A stretch of DNA of 64,000 bases from contig JAJEIE010000022.1 in NCBI GenBank assembly GCA_022827625.1, forward strand, positions 88,293-152,292, in the 5' to 3' direction. Shown in pieces: positions 36,955-45,736 of this stretch (the first letter of the stretch is position 1; the number at the start of each line of letters is the position of its first letter). The translations under genes and the position numbers were made by a program. Source of the stretch: Candidatus Poribacteria bacterium. GTDB lineage: Bacteria > Poribacteria > WGA-4E > WGA-3G. A model generated the notes under the pieces. That model did not search any database, was not told the origin of the DNA, and was given only the letters and a program-made list of their open reading frames with translations.

Positions 36955-38355
36955 ATGTGGCATATTGCAAAACGCGAACTCTACGACAATCTCAATAGCC
37001 TCCGATTTGCTTTGGCAACAGTGTTGCTTTTCGGCTTGATGCTGACCAATGCTGTTGTCCATCTCCGAGAGCATCCAGTGCGGGTACAGAAATATCATGA
37101 TGCTATCACAGAATCGCTGAACCGCTTAAGGGCTCGGACAGATTTATATGAAATTGCGCAATGGGGTCCCGAATTGCTTCACAAAAAACCATCTCCGCTT
37201 CATTTCTGTACAGATGGGGGTGACATCGTTTTACCGGGTACTATTTACCAATCTGTCTCTCGGATTACGAATGACTTGTATACCTTTTGGTATCTGTCAT
37301 ATCGGTACCGGACCCCCAATTCAAAAAATATTCGTCCGGCCACTATCAAAGTAGATTGGGAATTTGTGATTGGGTACGTTTTGAGCCTCATCGCAATCTT
37401 GTTCACCTTTGATTCGATTTCCGGTGAACGCGAGCGCGGCACACTGCGTTTGATGTTAGCGAACTCTATCCCACGCCATACTGTGCTGCTTGGCAAGTTT
37501 TTAGGCGCATTGATAAGTATCAGTGCCCCGCTCACGCTTGCAGTGTTAATGAACCTATTGATAATTTCTGTGTCCAACAATGTCCAACTCGATGCTGAGG
37601 CGTGGAGGCGTTTAGGCATTGTTTTCTTTGTTGCAGTCCTGTATCTGTGCCTGTTTCTTGCATTAGGTTTGTTAGTGTCGTCGCGTGTGCAGCAAAATGC
37701 GACAAGCCTTGTGATACTCCTATTGATATGGGTCTCCTTCGTGGTTTTTATACCGAGCACACTTGCCTCTATCGCAAGTGGATTTTCAAATCCGATGACT
37801 TATGATGAATACAGAGAACGCCATGATCGCCTTTATAGTGAACTCGGGGATGAATACAATGCTCGTTTGCAAGGCACGCGTGAACTACCAACTGAAAGAA
37901 TGCAGTTGACAGGGGAGTATGTTACCAAGGGTGCTGCACGGGGAGAACGTTTGAGTCATGAACGCTTAAACCAGGAACATGCTCAAATCCAACTGGCGCG
38001 TTCTGTTACCCGCATTTCGCCCGTTGCAATTGTCCAGCACCTTATTGAAGCGTTTGCCGGAACGGGGTTTGAACGGCACCGACAATTCGTGGAGAACGTG
38101 CAGGACTACGCCCGCGAATACCGAGAATTCGTCGGGGATATGGATAGAGCAGATCCCGACAGTCCTCACACCATCGGGGTTCGCGAGGGGATGTCCAAGA
38201 AACCTGTCAACCCAGAGGCGGTTCCGAAATTTGAGGATAGGCTGAGCCTCAGCAGAGATTTCAACACTGCGGCAGTGGACTTACTACTATTGGTTCTATT
38301 TTTCGTTGTCTTTTTCTCAGGTGCGTATCTCGCGTTTGTGCGTGTAGAGGTATAA
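36955..38355 (+). CDS. ABC-2-type permease, array gene B2
   Basis: The 466-residue B-type paralogue begins MWHIAKRELYDNLNSLRFAL. The ATG follows directly after the repeat insertion, with no visible Shine-Dalgarno site, so expression may be weaker or depend on a promoter in the repeat. The coupling segment SGERERGTLRLMLANSIPRH is intact. Loop 1 between FCTDGGD and RPATIKVDW is distinct from B1 and B3. The end ...FVRVEV with GAGGTATAATAG joins A3. The frame is intact, so it is not a pseudogene. Confidence 0.87.
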   Translation: MWHIAKRELYDNLNSLRFALATVLLFGLMLTNAVVHLREHPVRVQKYHDAITESLNRLRARTDLYEIAQWGPELLHKKPSPLHFCTDGGDIVLPGTIYQSVSRITNDLYTFWYLSYRYRTPNSKNIRPATIKVDWEFVIGYVLSLIAILFTFDSISGERERGTLRLMLANSIPRHTVLLGKFLGALISISAPLTLAVLMNLLIISVSNNVQLDAEAWRRLGIVFFVAVLYLCLFLALGLLVSSRVQQNATSLVILLLIWVSFVVFIPSTLASIASGFSNPMTYDEYRERHDRLYSELGDEYNARLQGTRELPTERMQLTGEYVTKGAARGERLSHERLNQEHAQIQLARSVTRISPVAIVQHLIEAFAGTGFERHRQFVENVQDYAREYREFVGDMDRADPDSPHTIGVREGMSKKPVNPEAVPKFEDRLSLSRDFNTAAVDLLLLVLFFVVFFSGAYLAFVRVEV

Positions 38356-38358
38356 TAG

Positions 38359-39864
38359 ATGCTACTTACACTCATCCGTCGAGAACTTCTCGACAATTTG
38401 ATGACCTTTCGATTTGCAGCAGCCATCCTGATTATGCTGCTGCTCGTCGTCGCAAATACCGCTGTGCTCATCAAGGACTACGAGCGACGGTTGGAGGCTT
38501 ACAACACTGCCGTCCAAAAGCATCGGCAGGACTTGCTGGAAACAAAAACCTATTCAGCGGTCGGCTTAACCGCTTATCGCCCGCCGAATCCGTTGAGTAT
38601 CTTTAATGTCGGTTTGGACAAACGGTTAGGAAACACACTCAGGGTCTCTTATCTTTATGTGCCGACCCTATGGGATGCTTGGAAACACGGGGCGAATAAC
38701 GCATACCTCAATATCTTCGCTTCTATTGATATTGTTTTTATTTTTCAAGGGATTCTCAGCCTACTGGCACTCGTCTTTGCCTACGATGCACTTGCGGGGG
38801 AGCGCGAGCGTGGCACGCTACGACTCGTTTTGACGCACCCTGTCCGACGCGGTCATATCCTATTTGCCAAATATATTAGCGCGATGCTATGCCTGCTGAT
38901 ACCTTTACTGATGTGTTTCCTCCTCGTATTGATTATGCTAACGACTTCTGCTTCTGTTTTTCTGGGCACCGATGATTTTTTTCGCATCGGTGGGGTCATC
39001 TTTACGTCGTTTGTCTATTTATCGCTGTTTTATCTCATCGGTATGCTGATTTCAGCAGCGACACGCCGAACGGGGACCGCCCTCATGCTCGCCATGTTCG
39101 CCTGGGGGTTCTTGGTCTTAGTGTATCCGAATATGATTCTTACCGCGATTGAAACCGATCCGCACACGGACACAGAAACCTCCGTTTACAATCAAATCAA
39201 GCAGATATGGGAAGAATTTGACAGAGAACGCAAGCAGTTTCTCGCCAATGACCCTGTGCCAGGTGAAGATTGGGATTTTGGTTTGTGGGGTGATGATGGC
39301 TACACTTTTTGGGGTGGCACTGACGACTCATCGAAATTATTATATTACGAGAGCACTGGGTTCCATTTTGAAACACTCAAAGAGGAATCTGAACCGCAGG
39401 TACCGCACGCTCAAAATTACCACCGCTTTTTCGGTCTACAGGTTACCAACACTGCAGACCGAACCTGGATCGTCCGAAAGCCTGCACTGGAGATGATCTA
39501 TGTCCAACCCGCAAAAAAGGAACAGATGCTGTTGAAGTTCTCACCCGTAGGTCTCTATGATTCGGCGACTGAAGCGTGGACAGGGACCGATTTAAGCGGT
39601 CTCCAAGATTTTTTTATGGCAGGTCAACGCTACCAACAAGCAGTGGTTGACTATTTTCTTGACAATAAGATATTTGAGTCTCGACAATGGTTTGTTGCCG
39701 CCAAAGGGGAGATCGACTGGAACATGCTGCCTCAGTTCTCCTTTCAGAGAAGCGATATCGGCACAAACGCAAAACGAGCGTTACCAGATTTATTTTTACT
39801 GTTGATACTTAACCTCATCCTGTTTGCAATCATATTCCTGATTTTTGTTAAAAGCGAAGTGTAA
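38359..39864 (+). CDS. ABC-2-type permease, array gene A3
   Basis: The 501-residue A-type paralogue is closest to A2 in its first 45 residues. Coupling motif AGERERGTLRLVLTHPVRRG. The hypervariable loop after NDPVPGE is rich in Gly, Trp and Asp (DWDFGLWGDDGYTFWGGTDD) before EESEPQVPHAQNYHRF. Constant blocks downstream are LLKFSPVGLYDSATEAW and SRQWFV. It ends ...FVKSEV with GAAGTGTAAA directly before the B3 start, a weaker version of the usual GAGG junction. Confidence 0.88.
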   Translation: MLLTLIRRELLDNLMTFRFAAAILIMLLLVVANTAVLIKDYERRLEAYNTAVQKHRQDLLETKTYSAVGLTAYRPPNPLSIFNVGLDKRLGNTLRVSYLYVPTLWDAWKHGANNAYLNIFASIDIVFIFQGILSLLALVFAYDALAGERERGTLRLVLTHPVRRGHILFAKYISAMLCLLIPLLMCFLLVLIMLTTSASVFLGTDDFFRIGGVIFTSFVYLSLFYLIGMLISAATRRTGTALMLAMFAWGFLVLVYPNMILTAIETDPHTDTETSVYNQIKQIWEEFDRERKQFLANDPVPGEDWDFGLWGDDGYTFWGGTDDSSKLLYYESTGFHFETLKEESEPQVPHAQNYHRFFGLQVTNTADRTWIVRKPALEMIYVQPAKKEQMLLKFSPVGLYDSATEAWTGTDLSGLQDFFMAGQRYQQAVVDYFLDNKIFESRQWFVAAKGEIDWNMLPQFSFQRSDIGTNAKRALPDLFLLLILNLILFAIIFLIFVKSEV

Positions 39865-39865
39865 A

Positions 39866-41275
39866 ATGATTTGGCATATTACAAGACGCGAACTTTACGA
39901 TAACCTTAATAGTCTCCGATTCGCACTAACAACCATGTTGCTGTTAGCACTGATGTTAACCAACGCTATCGGACATCTCCGCGAACATCCCAAACGGATG
40001 CAGAAGTATAACGACGCTGTCAGCGAATCTATGACGCGCATGGCTTCTCACACCGATGACAGTTTGTATAAACTCGCACAAGAGGGCCCCGGGAAACTCT
40101 ATAAAAAGCCGTCATCTCTCTATTTCTGTGCAGCGGGTGGAGACCCCGTTCTACCAGACACTATTGAAGGGGGGAGTCCTTTTGGGTATTCCGAACATCT
40201 AAGAGGCGTCTGGAAACTGAAATATCCGGATGCTAACATAAACATGAAGCGCGTTGGACCCGACGTTACCAAACTGGACTGGGCATTTGTTATCGGTTAT
40301 GTCTTGAGCCTGATTGCCCTTTTGTTCACTTTCGATGCGATCTCCGGTGAACGCGAGCGCGGCACACTCCGATTGATGTTTGCCAATTCAGTACCACGGC
40401 ACATCGTCCTTATCGGTAAGTTTTTAGGGGCATTGATAAGTGTGAGTATTCCCTTTACACTTGCGGTGTTGATAAACCTCTTACTAATTTCTACATCAAA
40501 TGCTGTTCACCTCAATACTGAGGCGTGGGGACGCTTAGGTATCATCTTTCTTATCGCGCTCCTGTACATGTGTCTATTTCTGGCGTTAGGACTGTTAGTA
40601 TCCGCGCGCGCGCAACGGAGTGCGGTCAGTCTCGTGATACTCCTGTTAATATGGATTACCGTTGTTGTTTTTATGCCGAGTACCCTCGCTTCAATTGCGA
40701 GTGAATTTTCACCACCAATGTCTTCCGAGCCATTCTGGAAACGCCGTAACCAAATTCAAGAGGAACTCTGGCAGAAGTACAGCAGATGGGTCTGGTCAGG
40801 TAAAGTGGATAAAGAAACGTTGACAGGAAAGAGTGAATTCTTCATCCAAGACGCAGAAGCGGAAGAACGTTTAAACCAAGAACGCTTAACCGAAAAGGTT
40901 GCACAGGTTCAACACGCGCGCGCTATCACTCGCATCTCACCCGCTACGCTTCTCCAACATCTCCTTGAATCGTTTGCTGGCACCGGATTTGAACGGCATT
41001 TGCAATTTGTCGAGAACACGCACCGTTACGCCCGACAATTTCGTGAATTTGTGGCTGACACGGACAGATCGGATCCGGAGAGTTTACATATTATTGGTGT
41101 TCGCGAGGGTATGACGAAGAAAAAGATCCTGCCGGAGGCTGTTCCAAAATTTGAAGACACGCTTAGTCTGAGCAAGGACTTCAATACAAGGGCGACAGAG
41201 TTGTTGCTATTGGTGTTGTTTGTTATGGTGCTTCTGTCCGGATCGTATCTTGCATTTGTGCGCGTTGAGGTATAA
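39866..41275 (+). CDS. ABC-2-type permease, array gene B3
   Basis: The 469-residue B-type paralogue starts at ATG 39866... the codon lies two bases after the A3 stop (MIWHITRRELYDNL). Coupling segment SGERERGTLRLMFANSVPRH. Loop 1 between FCAAGGD and GPDVTKLDW is variable. The large outer loop contains an E/K-rich helix (KSEFFIQDAEAEERLNQERL) and the constant block FAGTGFERHLQFVENTHRYA. It ends ...FVRVEV, GAGGTATAATAG, joining A4. Confidence 0.88.
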   Translation: MIWHITRRELYDNLNSLRFALTTMLLLALMLTNAIGHLREHPKRMQKYNDAVSESMTRMASHTDDSLYKLAQEGPGKLYKKPSSLYFCAAGGDPVLPDTIEGGSPFGYSEHLRGVWKLKYPDANINMKRVGPDVTKLDWAFVIGYVLSLIALLFTFDAISGERERGTLRLMFANSVPRHIVLIGKFLGALISVSIPFTLAVLINLLLISTSNAVHLNTEAWGRLGIIFLIALLYMCLFLALGLLVSARAQRSAVSLVILLLIWITVVVFMPSTLASIASEFSPPMSSEPFWKRRNQIQEELWQKYSRWVWSGKVDKETLTGKSEFFIQDAEAEERLNQERLTEKVAQVQHARAITRISPATLLQHLLESFAGTGFERHLQFVENTHRYARQFREFVADTDRSDPESLHIIGVREGMTKKKILPEAVPKFEDTLSLSKDFNTRATELLLLVLFVMVLLSGSYLAFVRVEV

Positions 41276-41278
41276 TAG

Positions 41279-42805
41279 ATGCTACTCACACTTATCCGTC
41301 GAGAACTCCTTGACAACCTAATGACCTTTCGCTTTGCGGCAGCTGTTTTCATTACCCTATTGCTTGTGGTCGCCAATACCGTTGTGCTCCTTAAGGACTA
41401 TGAACAGCGACTCACCGCTTACAACACGGCTACTCAGGAAAGTTACCAGAGATTACGTGAAGAAAAAACTTATTCCTATTATATTGGAAAGTTAGTTGCC
41501 CATCGTCCTCCGAACCCGTTGAGTATTTTCAATCTGGGATTGGATAAGCAGGTGGGTAACAAAATTAACGTATACCACGGGTTTGTGCCAACAATTTGGG
41601 ATGCAGAGAAGCACAGGTCGGATAACCCGTTTCTCAACCTCTTCACTTCAATTGACATCGCGCTTGTTTTTCAGGGGATACTAAGTCTCCTCGCCTTGAT
41701 TTTCGCCTACGATGCACTGGCTGGCGAACGTGAACGCGGTACATTACGCCTCGTGCTGACACACCCAATCCGGCGCGGATACATCCTATTTGCCAAGTAT
41801 ATCAGCGCGATGCTCTGCCTACTTGTGCCGTTGCTGATAAGCCTTCTCCTGTCTATTGTCTTGCTGACGACCTCTACTACAATTTTCCTGAGCACTAATG
41901 ATTTCCTTCGCCTCGGTGGGATTGTCCTGACATCACTGCTTTATGTATCGCTGTTCTACCTCATCGGTATGTGGATCTCCGCGATGACGCGTCGAACCAG
42001 CACCGCGCTTATGCTTTGCATGTTCGTCTGGGGATTCTTAGTACTCGTGTATCCAAACTTGATCCTTACCGCAGTTGAAATCACGCCACAACCCGATACG
42101 CAAGCATCTGCCTACAATCAAATCAAACAGATGTGGGAAGAATTTGATAGAGAAAACAAGCAGCTTCTCCGCAATGATCCCGTCTTAGGTCCCCTATCGC
42201 GTGACGGCGAAGGTTGGGGATTTTACGTGGAAGGCGGTGAATATACCTTCGGGATGAGTGAAGACAAACCGTCAATATTGCTCTATTTCTTCCAAACCGG
42301 CTTCTACGCTGGAAAAATTGGAGCAGAATCCGAACCACAGGTGCCGCGCTTACAAAATTATTACCGCTTTTACAACAGAGAAACCGTCAATACCGTCCAA
42401 CGGACGTGGCTTGTCCGAGAACCAGCACTTGAGGCTATCTACATCCACCCTGCAAATCTTGGTCGTACCCTACTAAAATTCTCACCGGCCGGGTTGTATG
42501 ACGCGGCAACGGAAGCTTGGGCAGGCACCAATTTAGAGGATATCCAAGACTTTTTCAACGCGGTTCAACGTTACCGACGTGCAGTCCTTGACTATTTCGA
42601 TGACGAAAAGATATTTGAATCGCGACAATGGTTTGCTGCTGACCACGGCACAGCTGACTGGGACGCACTCCCTCAATTTTCCTTTCAGAGGAGTGGTGTA
42701 GACGTAAATGCAAAGCGAGCGTTACCAGATTTATTCCTACTGCTGATGACTAACCTCATCCTCTTCACAGTAATATTTCTGATTTTTGTCAGGAGTGAGG
42801 TGTAG
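41279..42805 (+). CDS. ABC-2-type permease, array gene A4
   Basis: The 508-residue A-type paralogue is the longest. Its first 42 residues are identical to those of A1, although the outer loops differ strongly, which suggests sequence exchange between members. Coupling motif AGERERGTLRLVLTHPIRRG. The hypervariable segment begins NDPVLGPLSRDGEGWGFYVE and is seven or more residues longer than in A1. It ends ...FVRSEV with GAGGTGTAGA, then ATG of B4. Confidence 0.88.
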   Translation: MLLTLIRRELLDNLMTFRFAAAVFITLLLVVANTVVLLKDYEQRLTAYNTATQESYQRLREEKTYSYYIGKLVAHRPPNPLSIFNLGLDKQVGNKINVYHGFVPTIWDAEKHRSDNPFLNLFTSIDIALVFQGILSLLALIFAYDALAGERERGTLRLVLTHPIRRGYILFAKYISAMLCLLVPLLISLLLSIVLLTTSTTIFLSTNDFLRLGGIVLTSLLYVSLFYLIGMWISAMTRRTSTALMLCMFVWGFLVLVYPNLILTAVEITPQPDTQASAYNQIKQMWEEFDRENKQLLRNDPVLGPLSRDGEGWGFYVEGGEYTFGMSEDKPSILLYFFQTGFYAGKIGAESEPQVPRLQNYYRFYNRETVNTVQRTWLVREPALEAIYIHPANLGRTLLKFSPAGLYDAATEAWAGTNLEDIQDFFNAVQRYRRAVLDYFDDEKIFESRQWFAADHGTADWDALPQFSFQRSGVDVNAKRALPDLFLLLMTNLILFTVIFLIFVRSEV

Positions 42806-42806
42806 A

Positions 42807-44234
42807 ATGGTTTGGCATATTACCAAGCGTGAAATCTACGATAATCTCAACAGCCTCCGATTCGCGCTAACAACCGTGTTATTGCTGGCACTAATGGTAA
42901 CCAATGCCGTTAGACATCTCCGAGAGCATCCAAAGCGGGTGCAGCGATATCAGGATGCCGTTACCGAATCTTTGAATCGCTTAACGGCTCATGCCGATGA
43001 AAACCTCTATAAACTGGCACAATACGGACCGGGAAACTTCTACAAAAAGCCGTCTCCCCTTCACTTCTGTGCAAACGGCGGTGAACCCCTTTTACCAGAT
43101 ATGGTCGAAGTGGAGGAACCCAATGTGTTCGCGACCGATTCAGAAGATAACATCCTACTCCAAGGTGTTTGGAGCTTGTCCTATCCAGATGCCAACCTCC
43201 AGAATAAGAGCGTTGGCCCGGACGTTTCACAAGTGGATTGGATATTTATCATCGGTTATGTCTTGAGTTTACTGGCACTCTTGTTTACCTTTGATACCTT
43301 CTCCGGTGAACGCGAGCGCGGCACACTCCGATTGATGTTGGCGAATTCAGTACCTCGACACACTGTCCTTATCGGCAAGTTCTTAGGAGGGTTGCTCAGT
43401 ATTAGCATCCCGTTTACACTTGCTGTGTTAGTGAACCTTTTATTGATTTCCACCTCAAGTGATGTTCACCTGACCACGGAAGCATGGGGACGTTTAGGTA
43501 TCATTTTCTGTCTCGCGCTTTTGTACACGAGTCTGTTTCTGGCGTTAGGCCTGTTAGTCTCCACGCGTGTGCAACGAAGTGCCGTAAGTCTGATGCTATT
43601 GCTTTTGACGTGGGTAACCTTTGTCGTTTTTATGCCCAGCACTCTCGCTTCAATTGCGAGCAGTTTCTCGCCTACCAAATCCTTTGATGAATTTTGGAAA
43701 CAGCGTAACCCGGTTCAAGAGGACTTATGGGATAAATACCGCGAGTGGCTCTGGTCGGATGAATTGGACGATGAAACGTTAAGGGGGAAAAGCGATTTTT
43801 ATACCGAACATGTTGAAAGATCCGAACGTTGGCGCGAAGGACAATTGAAATACCGAAGCTCTCAGATGCACCGCGCCCGTGCCATCACCAGCATCTCACC
43901 CGCCACACTTCTGCAGCACCTGATTGAATCGTTTGCTGGAACCGGATTTGAGCGGCATTTGCAATTTGTGGGGAACACACAACATTACGCTCGCCAACTC
44001 CGTGAATTCATCGTTGATACCGATAGAGGGGACCCCGAAAGCCTCCATATCATAAACGTTCGTGAAGGCATGTCGCAGAAGCCTGTCAGCCCAGCAGCAG
44101 TTCCGAAATTTGAAGATACATTCGATCTTAATGAAGACTTCAATACCAGAGCGATGGAGTTGCTGTTATTGACGCTGTTCGTTGTCGTTTTGTTGGCGGG
44201 TGCGTATCTTGCGTTTGTGCGCGTTGAGGTGTGA
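42807..44234 (+). CDS. ABC-2-type permease, array gene B4
   Basis: The 475-residue B-type paralogue begins MVWHITKREIYDNLNSLRFA, with its ATG just after the A4 stop. It has the longest variable part of loop 1 among the B genes (between FCANGGE and GPDVSQVDW). Coupling segment SGERERGTLRLMLANSVPRH. The constant block FAGTGFERHLQFVGNTQHYA lies in the large loop. It ends ...FVRVEV (GAGGTGTGA); the link to A5 is longer (TGATTCAAAATG) than at earlier B-A junctions. Confidence 0.88.
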   Translation: MVWHITKREIYDNLNSLRFALTTVLLLALMVTNAVRHLREHPKRVQRYQDAVTESLNRLTAHADENLYKLAQYGPGNFYKKPSPLHFCANGGEPLLPDMVEVEEPNVFATDSEDNILLQGVWSLSYPDANLQNKSVGPDVSQVDWIFIIGYVLSLLALLFTFDTFSGERERGTLRLMLANSVPRHTVLIGKFLGGLLSISIPFTLAVLVNLLLISTSSDVHLTTEAWGRLGIIFCLALLYTSLFLALGLLVSTRVQRSAVSLMLLLLTWVTFVVFMPSTLASIASSFSPTKSFDEFWKQRNPVQEDLWDKYREWLWSDELDDETLRGKSDFYTEHVERSERWREGQLKYRSSQMHRARAITSISPATLLQHLIESFAGTGFERHLQFVGNTQHYARQLREFIVDTDRGDPESLHIINVREGMSQKPVSPAAVPKFEDTFDLNEDFNTRAMELLLLTLFVVVLLAGAYLAFVRVEV

Positions 44235-44240
44235 TTCAAA

Positions 44241-45734
44241 ATGCTTAAAACACTCATTCGCAGGGAACTGCTTGACAATCTAATGACGTTTCGCTTCGCA
44301 GCCGTCCTGCTCATCACACTGTTGCTTGTTGTTGCCAATACAGCGGTACTTATCCAAGATTATGAGCAACGTTTGGAGAGTTACAACGATGCCGTCAAAA
44401 TGCATCAGCAGGATTTGCGTAATTCCAAGACCTATTCTACTGCGCACCTGTTCGTTGACCGGGCACCAAATCCGTTGAGCATTTTTAATGTCGGGTTAGA
44501 TAAACGTTTGGGCAACCTCATCGGTATCTATCACGGGTTTATGCCGACACTCTGGGATGCCCAGATGCACGGCACTGACAACCCGTTTATCGCTTTCTTC
44601 TCTTCAATCGATATTGTTTTTGTCTTTGAGGTTATCCTCAGTCTAATGGGATTAATATTCGCTTACGACGCGATTGCGGGGGAACGTGAACGCGGTACGT
44701 TACGCCTCGTTCTCGCACAGCCTATCGGACGCGGGCAGATCTTACTTGCGAAATATATCAGTGCAATGGCGTGTCTGTTGGTCCCGCTGATATTGAGCCT
44801 ACTTTTTGCCTTACTGTTGCTAACGCGTTCGATGCCGTTATCAACTGCTGATTTTCTCCGAATCGCCGGGATTGTGCTTACATCGTTCGCGTATCTGTCG
44901 CTGTTTTATCTCATTGGGCTGTTGATTTCCGTGGCGACGCGTAGGACTGGTACGGCACTAATGCTCGCTATGTTCATCTGGGGGCTTCTGATACTCGTGT
45001 ATCCAAACTTGATTCGGGCAACGGTTAATCCTGGCGGCGACATCCAAGCGCGTGTGAAGACTGCGCATAACCAGATTCAACAGATTTTAGATGAATATGA
45101 AAGAGAACGTCAAAAGTTCCTTGAAAAAGAGGGAATCGCTGAAGAGATGTCGGAATTCAGCAAGGCGTTGGGGTTTTATCACCAGGCGGATGTGGATCCA
45201 GTAACCCTGACGACTTATATTGAAAGTATAAGTGTTCTTTCAGAGATCCGTCCGGACTTCGAGAAGTACATCCCCGTCGCTAAGCGGTATTACAATTTCG
45301 TTGAACCGTTGGCGACCCGAACGGTAGAAAAAGCGTGGCGTATCCGTAAGCAGGCACTTGATGAAATTTACGTTAAACAAGCCACAACGGATAGGATATT
45401 GTTGAAACTCTCACCCGTAGGCATTTATGATGCTGCGACGCAAGCGTGGGCAGGCACGGATCTTTCGGGACTCAGAGATTTTTTTGATGCATCGCGACGT
45501 TACCGGAAAATCATAATTGACTATCTCTATGCCAAGGACGCATTCGCCTCACGAGAATGGTTTGTCGCTGATAAAGGTACTGTAGACTGGCGTACACTCC
45601 CGCAGTTCACTTTTCAGAGAAGTGATGTTGGAATAAATGCAAAACGGGCATTGCCAGATTTATTTCTACTGCTCCTGATTAACCTAATCTTTTTCACAAT
45701 CATATTTCTGATTTTCGTCAGGAGTGAAGTGTAG
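44241..45734 (+). CDS. ABC-2-type permease, array gene A5
   Basis: This 497-residue member is the most diverged A-type gene. It begins MLKTLIRRELLDNLMTFRFA. Coupling motif AGERERGTLRLVLAQPIGRG. The large outer loop lacks the ESEPQVP block and instead carries an acidic helical segment (EKEGIAEEMSEFSKALGFYH) before RYYNFVEPLATRTVEKAWRI. Later blocks (LLKLSPVGIYDAATQAWAGT) return to the common pattern. Ends ...FVRSEV; GAAGTGTAGAA precedes the B5 ATG, with AGGAG slightly further upstream. Confidence 0.88.
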   Translation: MLKTLIRRELLDNLMTFRFAAVLLITLLLVVANTAVLIQDYEQRLESYNDAVKMHQQDLRNSKTYSTAHLFVDRAPNPLSIFNVGLDKRLGNLIGIYHGFMPTLWDAQMHGTDNPFIAFFSSIDIVFVFEVILSLMGLIFAYDAIAGERERGTLRLVLAQPIGRGQILLAKYISAMACLLVPLILSLLFALLLLTRSMPLSTADFLRIAGIVLTSFAYLSLFYLIGLLISVATRRTGTALMLAMFIWGLLILVYPNLIRATVNPGGDIQARVKTAHNQIQQILDEYERERQKFLEKEGIAEEMSEFSKALGFYHQADVDPVTLTTYIESISVLSEIRPDFEKYIPVAKRYYNFVEPLATRTVEKAWRIRKQALDEIYVKQATTDRILLKLSPVGIYDAATQAWAGTDLSGLRDFFDASRRYRKIIIDYLYAKDAFASREWFVADKGTVDWRTLPQFTFQRSDVGINAKRALPDLFLLLLINLIFFTIIFLIFVRSEV

Positions 45735-45736
45735 AA

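Noticed and set aside
35290-41280. TATAAT at B-A junctions as -10 promoter boxes
   Set aside because: The hexamer arises from the codons GTA-TAA-TAG at gene ends and no -35 box is at the right distance.
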